Positions 51,945 through 61,534 of a DNA stretch of 64,000 nucleotides are shown here, one piece after another. The stretch spans positions 1 to 64,000 of the forward strand of contig JAXGMN010000039.1 of NCBI GenBank assembly GCA_040768665.1, given 5' to 3'. Position 1 is the stretch's first letter. Each line of letters starts with the position of its first letter. The position numbers were made by a program, and so were the translations under genes. Below the pieces are notes generated by a model, which did not search any database, had not been told where the DNA came from, and saw only the letters and a program-made list of their open reading frames with translations. Source of the DNA: JABWBD01 sp040768665. Lineage in GTDB: Bacteria; Planctomycetota; Planctomycetia; Pirellulales; Thermoguttaceae.

Positions 51945-52178
51945 AGCGCGGAAGCGGAGGGGTTTGTGGAGGGTGCGTGTCGTCACCTCGTGAAGGACCG
52001 GATGGAACAGGCCGGCATGCGTTGGCGAATCGCCGGCGCGCAGGCGATCCTGAGTCTACGAGCGATCTACCTCAACGGCGACTGGGATACATTCCATGCC
52101 GACCGAATCCAGGCCGAACAGCGTAGACTGTACCCCTACAAGACACGCCTCGACACCATCCTAGACTGCGCAGCCTAA
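51945..52178 (+). mobile_element. C-terminal remnant of an ISKra4-family transposase
   Basis: In the same frame as the WD40 fragment, the last 70 codons read GFVEGACRHLVKDRMEQAGM, RWRIAGAQAILSLRAIYLNG and DWDTFHADRIQAEQRRLYPY. This matches the conserved C-terminus of ISKra4 transposases. The N-terminal two thirds and the ends of the element are absent. The WD40 gene was therefore probably interrupted by this insertion and both were later deleted in part. From 52179 to 52425 no gene is seen. Confidence 0.7.
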
Positions 52179-52425
52179 CGCGATCCAGAGGTTACAACCA
52201 TCGCATATCGCCAGGATCCTGCAGGCCCTGGCTGAGCGTGGTGAACCGGCGACCATTCCGCCGGTTTAACCCGATCCCCGCCGCCCTCCAAGCTTGCCTG
52301 ACCGTCGCTGTCCGTACGCTCGATCGGTCAATCATCGACGATCCCGACCTTCGACGCTTGATCCCGCCGTACGAGAGTGTATGGTTCACCAGCAGTTTGT
52401 TGACGGCACCAGGAGGGAACAAGCC

Positions 52426-53211
52426 ATGCCGAGGATTGCGGCAGCTTTGGCTGTGGTGGTCGGGGTGAGTTTTTCGATCGGGTTCAACGTCTCCCGCTAT
52501 CCGGCAGTGTGGAGAATGCTCGGCCCAACGGCGATCGTGCCAGCCGCCGACCAGGGAGCGCCTTTGAGCCAGTCCCTCGCATCCCCCGTGAACGGCCCTT
52601 CGGATTCCGAAGCTGCAACCGCACCAACGCAGAGCTTGGCGAACAACAGACCGTTGCACGAGCAACGGACGAGTTCGGGCGAGAAACCGGAGCCCATACC
52701 CGTCTGTGAGCCCGCGTCGCCATCTGCCTCCCCGCGGGGTGCAAAGCCATTTCCCCAGAAGCGAGGAAAAGGTTCCTCCATGGAAAAGGCAGAGAAGGGA
52801 AACCATCTCGAGTGCACGGGCGACGTGTGCAAGCTCGTTACAGACTCCCCAGAGACCGATTTGTCCGAGAAGACGCCGGAGAGCATTGATGTCACGCCGG
52901 CGAAGAAGACTGAGCCGAAGAAACCGGAAGAAGCCGTACCCGCGCCGAAGTACGCGGCAAAGCCCCCGTCACCGGGGGAGTTGTCTTCGTCAAAGGTCGG
53001 CAAAGCCTTGGTGGCCATCGGCGCCGGATCTGTTTCGGAAAGCCCCGGGGGGCCCGATTCGCCCACGACATTGAAGGCGTCCGATGCGGCTTGCGGTGTG
53101 TCGCACGTTCGCCGGCTTCCCTCGGTCGACGAGGAGTGGACGCCTCCCACCCCGCCGCTGGCATCTCAGGACGGACAAATCCCTCTCTATGCAACGACGC
53201 AGAGCAGGTAA
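52426..53211 (+). CDS. Membrane-anchored Pro/Lys/Ser-rich planctomycete protein
   Basis: A 261-aa protein with one N-terminal membrane segment (IAAALAVVVGVSFSIGFNVS) and a long low-complexity tail rich in Pro, Ser, Lys and Glu (TPAKKTEPKKPEEAVPAPKY). A small CxxxxxC segment (LECTGDVCKLV) lies near 130. The N-terminal pattern ending in VSRYPAVWRMLG resembles other planctomycete orphan proteins. It is probably periplasmic and extended. ATG 52426 is preceded by a strong aggaggga; the frame extends to 52294 without support. Convergent with the PH-like gene, 8 bp apart. Confidence 0.75.
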   Translation: MPRIAAALAVVVGVSFSIGFNVSRYPAVWRMLGPTAIVPAADQGAPLSQSLASPVNGPSDSEAATAPTQSLANNRPLHEQRTSSGEKPEPIPVCEPASPSASPRGAKPFPQKRGKGSSMEKAEKGNHLECTGDVCKLVTDSPETDLSEKTPESIDVTPAKKTEPKKPEEAVPAPKYAAKPPSPGELSSSKVGKALVAIGAGSVSESPGGPDSPTTLKASDAACGVSHVRRLPSVDEEWTPPTPPLASQDGQIPLYATTQSR

Positions 53212-53219
53212 GAAACCGG

Positions 53220-53729
53220 TCAGGTTCCGGCGGCCGCCTGCGTTTGCATGACTTCGCGGACGCTTACAACCGCCATTCGCGCCTTCCGGCACACCTCTCG
53301 AAATGGAACCGGCCGCGGCACGCCTGGCAAACGGAAAACCTCTTCTCCGCTACGGCGGAACACCAGATCGCCGGCACGGAGCCACTCCTGCCCGTCCAGC
53401 ACCTCGATGTCGATTGTGTCGAACTCCGCCAGGCTGATCGACTCGGCTTCCGAGGGGCGCAGTCCTTTCTGGATGACAATCCGCCGATTGGTAACCGTAT
53501 AACGAGTGGCCACATAGGGCAGAAGGCGCCACGCGTAAACGGCAAGGCTGATAGGGATCGTAAGTACGGCCAGCAAGTTGCCGACGGTAAGAATCCCGGC
53601 GCCGGCGCGGATCGCGGCCAAGCGGCCGACGAGACGCCCGGGTGCCGTGGCGGCGATCGAGGGCCAAATGGTCATCGACTGCGTTTCCACAAGTTCCGCC
53701 GGCGCAACCCCAGGGATCGATTGTTTCAT
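53220..53729 (-). CDS. Bacterial PH-like (bPH_2/YdbS) membrane protein
   Basis: A 169-aa protein with a membrane helix pair (GILTVGNLLAVLTIPISLAV, about 45-70) followed by a bPH_2 domain. The signature is RYTVTNRRIVIQKGLRPSEA (about 76-95), then FDTIDIEVLDGQEWLRAGDL. Such proteins are common in planctomycetes, with unknown function. It begins about 107 bp downstream of the 16S terminator on the same strand. Confidence 0.85.
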   Translation of the reverse strand: MKQSIPGVAPAELVETQSMTIWPSIAATAPGRLVGRLAAIRAGAGILTVGNLLAVLTIPISLAVYAWRLLPYVATRYTVTNRRIVIQKGLRPSEAESISLAEFDTIDIEVLDGQEWLRAGDLVFRRSGEEVFRLPGVPRPVPFREVCRKARMAVVSVREVMQTQAAAGT

Positions 53730-53820
53730 AGCAGCGGCAACAGTTTCAGGATACGGACGTGTCTACGAAATATTTTATCATCCCAGCGAATCCGAGAAGA
53801 ATCAACGGCCCGGGCGGCCC

Positions 53821-53862
53821 AAGAAAAACACAGGCCCGGCAGCGATTTCTCACTGCCGGGCC
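53821..53862 (-). terminator. Rho-independent terminator of the 16S rRNA transcript
   Basis: ggcccggcag (53833-53842) and ctgccgggcc (53853-53862) form a perfect 10-bp GC-rich stem with a 10-base loop. Read on the minus strand, the hairpin is followed by TGTGTTTTTCTT. It lies about 105 bp beyond the 3' end of the 16S gene. Confidence 0.85.
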
Positions 53863-53957
53863 CGTTTATGATTTGGTAGCGTCGTTTTCGCCCCACCAGC
53901 CTTCGACTGGCTCCATATCTTGGTGACCGAGGTCGTCGTGAACGACCGGGTCGGAAA

Positions 53958-55491
<1,534 letters not shown>

Positions 55492-55660
55492 TTTGTCTGC
55501 TTCCACAACCGCTTTCGCAGCCGTGGGTTATCAGCAACCTCACGAAAGGTCTGTCCAGAGACAGCCAACCCCCCTGGTCAGGGAGGGCAGCGTCTCGACC
55601 TTCTACTTCGAATCCAGTCTATTGCTGGCTGAATAAAAGGGGCTTATCAACGCGCTACCA

Positions 55661-55675
55661 AATTGTCAAAGAACA
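55661..55675 (-). promoter_or_regulatory. boxA-like antitermination site in the 16S leader
   Basis: On the minus strand the leader reads tgttctttgacaatt about 170 bp before the 16S 5' end, similar to boxA (TGCTCTTTAACA). Together with the following AATTTGGTAGCG it resembles rRNA leader antitermination regions. The promoter should lie upstream, between here and about 55800, but I did not identify boxes. Confidence 0.6.
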
Positions 55676-56215
55676 AAACGGAGCCGGGAAGTCATCGTCG
55701 TCCCCACTGGTGAAGACCAATGACCGACCGACTGATTTGGATTCTATCTTTCTCCCACAGCCTGTCAACAAGGCCGCGGAAAATTTTGGTGGCCGGTTGC
55801 GAGGTATTTTCCCGCATCCGGCACAACCACTGCCACCTTGACCAGATTACCAGATTCGGTGGTGTGGTCAACCGCCCGCCGCGGCAACTTGAGGGGTCAG
55901 CCGACGGGCGAATTCAACCGACAGACAATAGGTTACCGCAGGGTGGCCGGTGTTGCATAGGGCTCGCAGTTTTCCTGTGGCTCCGCCGGTCCTGACTTTG
56001 GTCTGATGAAAAAGGGGACAGGCACCGCACTAATAGCGGTTTGTCTCGATGGCAGGTACACGGTGTTGCGGAGCCAGTTCCCGTTTTCATCACCCCAGTC
56101 CTGACCGGGCGCGACATCGCCGTTCGGTTCCCGCTCGACAGGGTTCGGAACACTCGCCCCACTTCTCCCCGGGTTGCTCCAGCCTTCCTGCCAACGCTAG
56201 ACTGCCGTCCAGCCC
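55676..56215. other. Intergenic region between 16S leader and the PKD protein gene
   Basis: 540 bp without a gene. It should contain the 16S promoter (minus strand) and the promoter of the downstream + strand gene. The only clear structure is the palindrome at 56005-56092. Confidence 0.45.
56005..56092 (+). repeat. Palindromic GGGACAGG element, fourth type
   Basis: Left arm gatgaaaaaggggacaggca (to ccg at 56027) and right arm cggagccagttcccgttttc (to atc at 56092) pair over 23 bp with four mismatches. The core has the same GGGGACAGG...CCAG(T)TCCC pattern as the other families but different outer sequences. Confidence 0.7.
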
Positions 56216-58360
56216 ATGATCTCTTGCCTCAAACATTCGAAGCTGAAAACCATGCTACTGCCACGCCCCCGCTTGCTTGCTCTGGCGCTTGCTCTCCTCT
56301 TGTTGCTCCGACTGGCGTCTCCGCTTTCCGCCGGGGACGTCATCCATGCTCAAGCCAAGGACACCCTCACCGCAGTGGAATTGGACCCGGGCGACGAGTT
56401 GCGATTCAGCCTGCAAAGCGGCCGCGTCGTTCGGATCCTTCTCGACGACACACGGGCGTCGATCGTCGAGCGAGTGCATCCGGGCGGCATTATCTATCGA
56501 TTCTCCTGTTGCGTGCGGATCGACGGGCAGGCGCTCGAGTTGCGTCGGCTGGTGTGCTCCCAGGAGTGCTTCTACGAACCCTACGTAATCGATGGCCTGC
56601 GGATTTGGCCCGATATTGTCGGGGATGTCTTCGATCTGATCCCCGTTCGCTATCCCCACGAGGGCAACCTCCGCTGCCGACCCCGTAAGGCCGCGAGATT
56701 GGCGGTGCAGGACGCGACGCTTCGAATCTGCCCTCAGGAGACTCAACCATGGCTCGACGAGCAAGAAAACTTCATCGACATCGGCCGATGCTACAACGGC
56801 GACGACTGCTACCTCGGCCCCTATCTCGGGCAGGCATGCCACGTTGGCATGGATATTAATCATCCGAAGGGGAGCCCGCTTTTTGCCCCTGTCGATTTTG
56901 GTACGCAAGCATATTTCAACAGCCTTGCCGCCGGCGACAATAACAATCGCTGGCGAGGAATTCGGCGGTGGCCGAACGGCGACGTTTGGGCGCTCCAGAC
57001 GCACCATCTTATCGACCTACTTGTGCCCCAGCACGTACCGATCGAGGCGGGCACGCGCTACGCCACAACGGCGGGGGTGGCGGTCGGCAGCCATCAGCAT
57101 ACCCATTTCGAGTTCAAGGTCGGCCGCAAGACCCCGGGCCGCCCACTTCGCGCCTCGGGGGATCCGGCGTCGATCGCCTGCCCGGTCGACTTCGACGATC
57201 AGTCGGAGGCCGCCCAGACGAACCCCGAAGTGCTGCACCTGGATCCGTGGATCGTCTTTTGGCAGACGTTTGAGGATCGCAAGGCCCGACACAACGAAAT
57301 CCGTGCAGCGATGGAGCCGCTGGCACCCACAAGGCCTGGCCAGCCGGTGGCTTTCTCTGCCGCCGGCTCCCGCGGAGCGGCAGGCGGCAGCTTCTGCTGC
57401 TACTGGGCGTTCGGCGACGGCGGCTTCGGCACGGGCCAGGAAACAAAACACGTTTTCGCGCGAGCGGGAGTGTATCCGGTTACACTCGTTGTCGACGACG
57501 GCCACGGGCGGGCGACGCACACACAACATATCGTGGTCGACGGCGAGCCGGTGTCAGGTCCGGCCTTGGTTCTCGACGCGCCCGAGGAACCTTCGTTCCG
57601 TCGGCGGCCGGTCTACGTAGCCGATGTCTACGGCTGTCCGGTCGAACGGATGCCCCATACGCTGCGATTCGTTGCGAGGGCGACACGTCGCATACCGGAC
57701 TCGAAGTTGGTCCGCCTTGGCAATTCCGGAAGCGGCGATTTGCCTCAGGCCGAACTGAGCGTGGAATACGTGCAGGCGACCGACTGGTTGCGGGTGGCCT
57801 CCGTCGAGCCGCAGACGCTCGAGGTCGGTGTTGACGCCGGTTCGCTCGGGCCGGGGCTCTATACGGCGCAGGTTGCAGTCGATTGTCCGGGGGCGCTGAA
57901 CAGTCCGCAGCGTTTTCGAGTGCAGCTTGACGTTCGCTCCGAGGCGCCTTTGTCGGGCGCGGTGGTCGACGATTGCGACGAAGGATTCTATGCGACGCCG
58001 TATTTCTGGGTTGGCCATCGGTTCTGCCGTGTGCCGCCCGCCCGCCGAGGACATAACGGGTTCTACCTGACCAATGGAGCTGATCGGTCGGAGGGCGAGT
58101 TTGTCCGATTCCAGCCGGACCTCGAGGCGGGGACCTACCGGGTATCGTTCAGCGAAGCGACTCCGTTCGGGTCAGAGACGGAATTTGACGTCCGGGTGCG
58201 GCACCGAAGCGGCGAGAGCGTCGTGCGGGTCTGCCCTGCCAAATCGCGGCGGGTTGGTGAGTTTGAGTTCTCCGAAGGCACGGACGGGTATTTGGAGATC
58301 GCAGCAGGCGGGTCGAAGGGGCTGGTGATTGCGGATGCGGCGATGTTCGAGAGGAGATAG
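56216..58360 (+). CDS. Secreted M23-peptidase-like protein with PKD and golvesin-type domains
   Basis: A 714-aa exported protein. The signal segment is LLALALALLLLLRLASPLSA. An N-terminal domain of unknown type is followed at about 205-320 by a region with M23/LytM-like metal motifs: HVGMDINHPKGSPLFAP and GSHQHTHFEFKV. A PKD domain lies at about 370-440 (FCCYWAFGDGGFGTG, GVYPVTLVVDDGHGRA), and the last 130 residues resemble golvesin/CBD-type domains (GFYLTNGADRSEGEFVRFQP). Peptidoglycan or extracellular-protein cleavage is possible, but the catalytic set is not certain. The start is at 56216 or, just before the signal peptide, at 56252. It is 141 bp upstream of the Hpt gene. Confidence 0.75.
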   Translation: MISCLKHSKLKTMLLPRPRLLALALALLLLLRLASPLSAGDVIHAQAKDTLTAVELDPGDELRFSLQSGRVVRILLDDTRASIVERVHPGGIIYRFSCCVRIDGQALELRRLVCSQECFYEPYVIDGLRIWPDIVGDVFDLIPVRYPHEGNLRCRPRKAARLAVQDATLRICPQETQPWLDEQENFIDIGRCYNGDDCYLGPYLGQACHVGMDINHPKGSPLFAPVDFGTQAYFNSLAAGDNNNRWRGIRRWPNGDVWALQTHHLIDLLVPQHVPIEAGTRYATTAGVAVGSHQHTHFEFKVGRKTPGRPLRASGDPASIACPVDFDDQSEAAQTNPEVLHLDPWIVFWQTFEDRKARHNEIRAAMEPLAPTRPGQPVAFSAAGSRGAAGGSFCCYWAFGDGGFGTGQETKHVFARAGVYPVTLVVDDGHGRATHTQHIVVDGEPVSGPALVLDAPEEPSFRRRPVYVADVYGCPVERMPHTLRFVARATRRIPDSKLVRLGNSGSGDLPQAELSVEYVQATDWLRVASVEPQTLEVGVDAGSLGPGLYTAQVAVDCPGALNSPQRFRVQLDVRSEAPLSGAVVDDCDEGFYATPYFWVGHRFCRVPPARRGHNGFYLTNGADRSEGEFVRFQPDLEAGTYRVSFSEATPFGSETEFDVRVRHRSGESVVRVCPAKSRRVGEFEFSEGTDGYLEIAAGGSKGLVIADAAMFERR

Positions 58361-58501
58361 AAGAGATGTTCCGGTCGATCCGGACGCGCAGACAATGCCG
58401 AATGGGCGGGCGACTCCAGCAGGCTGTTTGCCGGAGAGGGGGTAACGAATTGACTTTGCCGCGCCAGCGACCTAGATTCCGGAAGACAGAGCATATTTTG
58501 C

Positions 58502-58894
58502 ATGCGCGAGAGACATTTTCCCATGGAATCCCACCTGGCCGACCGCGAGCCGTCCGTGTTCGACCGTGAAGACCTCCTCGCTCGCTGTCTCGGCAAGATT
58601 GAACTTGCCGAGCGGGTGCTTGAGAAGTTTGAATCGCGTTTCGACCTGGACTTCTGCGAGCTTCAACAGGCACTTGAACTCGAGGATTCGGAGACGATTG
58701 CCCGAGTGGCCCACCGCCTCAAAGGCGCGTCGGCCAACGTTGCCGCGGGAAGACTTCGTGCGAAGGCCGCCCGGATCGAGGAATTGGCCCGGCACGACGG
58801 TCTGAAGGAAATCCCGGAACGCCTGGAAGGGCTTCGCAACGAATGGCACTGCTTTGCCGAACAGGCTCGGAGAACAGAATGCGAGTCCTGGTAG
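58502..58894 (+). CDS. Histidine phosphotransfer (Hpt) domain protein
   Basis: A 130-aa four-helix Hpt protein. The phosphoacceptor is H71 in IARVAHRLKGASANVAAGRL. It would relay phosphate between a hybrid histidine kinase and a response regulator in the cytoplasm. The next gene, a response regulator with an HD-GYP output, overlaps its 3' end by 16 bp, so it is the likely partner. ATG 58523 is an alternative start. No cognate kinase is in this stretch. Confidence 0.9.
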   Translation: MRERHFPMESHLADREPSVFDREDLLARCLGKIELAERVLEKFESRFDLDFCELQQALELEDSETIARVAHRLKGASANVAAGRLRAKAARIEELARHDGLKEIPERLEGLRNEWHCFAEQARRTECESW

Positions 58895-59973
58895 CGGAAG
58901 ATGACTGCGTGTCGGCCGATTTGTTGGCCGGGGCGCTTCAAGAATTCGGCTACGACGTTACCGTCGTCGACGACGGCGCGAAAGCATTCGAGGAGGTGCG
59001 TACAGGCTGCTACCGGCTCGTCGTGTCCGACTGGGAGATGCCGGGGATGAGCGGCGTCGAACTCTGCCGCAGAATCCGGCAGCGGCAGTGGAGCCGCTAT
59101 ATCTACGTCATCCTGGTCACCTCGCACGACGAGAAACGCCATGTGGTCGGAGGCATCGACGCCGGGGCCGACGATTTTCTTACCAAACCGTTTTGCCCGG
59201 AGGAACTCCGCGTACGGCTCCGCGCGGGCGAGCGGCTGCTTTCGCTGGAGAGCCGCGATCTGACCATCTTTGTCCTGGCCAAGCTGGCCGAGTCGCGGGA
59301 CCGCGATACCGGCTATCACCTGGAGCGGATCCGCGAATACTGCCGGGTCCTCTGCGAGGAACTGTCCCAATGGCCGAAGTACCGCGAAGAGATCGACGGG
59401 GAGTATGCCCAGCTCATCTACCTGACGAGCCCGCTGCACGACATCGGCAAGGTGGCGATTCCCGACCAGGTGCTCCTGAAGCCGGGTCGGCTGACCGCCG
59501 AAGAGTTCGAGATCATGAAGACCCATGCCCTCTTCGGTGCCCAGACACTGGAGGCGGCCGCTCTCGCCCATCCGGAAGCCAAATTCCTTGCGATGGCTCA
59601 TGACATTGCGCTGTCGCATCATGAGCGCTACGACGGAAAAGGCTATCCACGCGGCCTTTCGGGCGAGCAGATTCCGCTCTGCGCTCGCATCGTCGCTTTA
59701 GCGGATGTTTACGACGCGCTGACGAGCAAACGTGTCTATAAGGCACGGTTCGACCACGAGACCGCACGGTCCCTGCTCCTGGAGGGCCGGGGGACCCAGT
59801 TCGATTCGGATATCGTCGACGCGTTTCTGCGGAGCGAAGAGCAATTCATCGAGATTCGGACCCGATTTGCGCCGCCAGACACCGATCCGGCGGCGATTGT
59901 CCGCACCGGATCGGCCGAACAAGCTTCTTTCCTGTCTTTCCTGTCCGGCACGACCGCTACAATCGGATCGTGA
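58879..59973 (+). CDS. Response regulator with HD-GYP phosphodiesterase domain
   Basis: A 364-aa two-domain regulator. Residues 1-120 are a receiver (VLVAEDDCVSADLL; phosphoacceptor D51 in VVSDWEMPGMSGVEL; FLTKPF). From about 140 an HD-GYP domain follows: ESRDRDTGYHLERI, SPLHDIGKVAIPDQVLLKPG and HHERYDGKGYPRGLSGEQIP. The GYP motif and both HD residues are intact, so cyclic-di-GMP hydrolysis is expected. ATG 58879 was chosen because the receiver starts there; it overlaps the Hpt gene. The two form a phosphorelay output module. Confidence 0.95.
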   Translation: MRVLVAEDDCVSADLLAGALQEFGYDVTVVDDGAKAFEEVRTGCYRLVVSDWEMPGMSGVELCRRIRQRQWSRYIYVILVTSHDEKRHVVGGIDAGADDFLTKPFCPEELRVRLRAGERLLSLESRDLTIFVLAKLAESRDRDTGYHLERIREYCRVLCEELSQWPKYREEIDGEYAQLIYLTSPLHDIGKVAIPDQVLLKPGRLTAEEFEIMKTHALFGAQTLEAAALAHPEAKFLAMAHDIALSHHERYDGKGYPRGLSGEQIPLCARIVALADVYDALTSKRVYKARFDHETARSLLLEGRGTQFDSDIVDAFLRSEEQFIEIRTRFAPPDTDPAAIVRTGSAEQASFLSFLSGTTATIGS

Positions 59974-60085
59974 GCTTCGCTCCTCCGGGCGTAAACCTCT
60001 CATGCGGGCGCCCATCGCCGGACGATCCGACACTGGGGCTCTATCGAAATCGAATCTGGCCTTGTTTTTGGTGGACGGATACCCC

Positions 60086-61345
60086 ATGGCCTGGAATCGC
60101 TTGCTCAGTGTTGCTGCCGCTGCCTTGGTCCTGCTGCCGGGAAGCGTGTTTGCGGATGGATTTTTTCTGGACGGGGTCTCTCCCCGATCGATCGCCCGCG
60201 GCGGAACGAATGTCGGCCATGCCGACAACGGCGGTGTGCTTTTCGACAATCCTGCCGCGGCTGTCAATATCCGGGGGCGATCCCTCCTCGAGGTCGGTAC
60301 GAATGTCATGCTGACAGACTTCGGCTATTCGGACCCGGACAATGCAGCCGCCTCCGACCTCGGGGTTGTGCCGCTGCCGGAGCTCGGATGGATCCGTCGA
60401 AGCGCGGATGGCCAATGGGCGTACGGATTGGGCGTGTATGCGCCGGCGGGCTTCAAGGAAACGTTCGACATGCAGGGGCCACTGCCGCTTGACGGCCAGC
60501 GGCGGTATAAGTCGTTTGGCGCGTTGATGAAGATCCTCCCGGCGGCAGCCTTCCGTGTGACGGATCGGCTTTCGGTGGGCGGGACGCTGGGTGTCGGCGT
60601 CACTCATGCGGAACTGGAAGGACCTTACTTCATCCAGGGGCCAAGCGTGTTCCGCGGGACCCCGACGATGCTCGACCTGCAGGGAACGGGCGCAACGCTC
60701 GTCTGGTCGACGGGCTTGCAGTATGCGCTGACCAATTCGACGATCGTCGGGCTGGCGTATCAGAGCGAAAGCCGCTTCAAATTGGATGGCTCGACGCGCG
60801 TCGACGTGCCTCTGCTTGGCCAGACCGCGTATGATTCGCAGGTCGATCTGACCTGGCCGAGATCGGTGGCGCTGGGCGTACGGCAGGAATTCTGCCCGCA
60901 CCGGGTCCTGTCGTGCGACCTGGTCTGGTTCGATTGGTCTGCCGCGTTCGACGACTTCGGGATCCACTTGACCAACTCGAGCAACCCGGCCTTCCCGGCG
61001 ATCTACGAGCAGTTTCCGCTGGGATGGCGCGATTCGCTGTCGGTTCGCGTCGGGTACGAGCGGTTCTTTGAAGGAGGGCACGTGCTGCGGTTCGGCTATG
61101 TCCACCATCGCAACCCGGTTCCGAGCGCAACGCTCACCCCGTTCATCCAGGGCATTCTCGAACACGCCTTCTCCATCGGCTACGGCTGCACGCTGGGCGA
61201 CTGGACCCTGGATGCGGGATATATGTTCTCCTTCGGCGCCAATCAGCGGGTAGAAGCCAGTGGGCTGGTGGGAGGCGATTTCGATCAGAGCGTCCACGAG
61301 GCGCAAACCCACTGCATCGCGATCGGCCTGATACGGCAGTATTGA
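60086..61345 (+). CDS. OmpP1/FadL-type outer membrane transport protein
   Basis: A 419-aa exported beta-barrel of the FadL/TodX group, which moves hydrophobic compounds across the outer membrane. Signal peptide: LLSVAAAALVLLPGSVFA. The hatch motif appears as GVSPRSIARGGTNVGHADNG and LFDNPAAAVNIRG. Repeated amphipathic strands and a C-terminal aromatic strand (HCIAIGLIRQY) complete the barrel. ATG 60086 opens the signal peptide; the frame extends upstream into the HD-GYP gene in another frame. Between 59974 and 60085 no gene is seen. Confidence 0.9.
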   Translation: MAWNRLLSVAAAALVLLPGSVFADGFFLDGVSPRSIARGGTNVGHADNGGVLFDNPAAAVNIRGRSLLEVGTNVMLTDFGYSDPDNAAASDLGVVPLPELGWIRRSADGQWAYGLGVYAPAGFKETFDMQGPLPLDGQRRYKSFGALMKILPAAAFRVTDRLSVGGTLGVGVTHAELEGPYFIQGPSVFRGTPTMLDLQGTGATLVWSTGLQYALTNSTIVGLAYQSESRFKLDGSTRVDVPLLGQTAYDSQVDLTWPRSVALGVRQEFCPHRVLSCDLVWFDWSAAFDDFGIHLTNSSNPAFPAIYEQFPLGWRDSLSVRVGYERFFEGGHVLRFGYVHHRNPVPSATLTPFIQGILEHAFSIGYGCTLGDWTLDAGYMFSFGANQRVEASGLVGGDFDQSVHEAQTHCIAIGLIRQY

Positions 61346-61376
61346 ACCGTGTAGGGAAGGCCGGTAGGGCGGGAGG

Positions 61377-61497
61377 GTAACCCTTCACGCGGAAAAGAGG
61401 GGGACAGGTCCATGTTTTCGGCCAACGTCTCTCGCGCCAAAATGCCTGAACTGGCCGAAAAATGGATCAGTCCCCGGCCGTGGGCGTGAACGCTTGC
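61377..61497 (+). mobile_element. MITE-like palindromic element, copy D, with 9-bp target duplication
   Basis: Ends gtaacccttcacg and cgtgaacgcttgc bracket the inner arms ggggacaggtccatg and aatggatcagtcccc. An exact 9-bp direct repeat, ggcgggagg, flanks it at 61368-61376 and 61498-61506. The border positions relative to the ends are the same as for the element at 6896-7128, which supports a real transposition mechanism. It lies between two convergent genes. Confidence 0.85.
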
Positions 61498-61534
61498 GGC
61501 GGGAGGAGTCCCGGATACCTGCGCCCCGTGCCAT

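Noticed and set aside
52192..52806. 204-aa minus-strand frame over the start of the membrane-anchored gene
   Set aside because: No motif, no ribosome-binding site, and it opposes a gene with a strong start.
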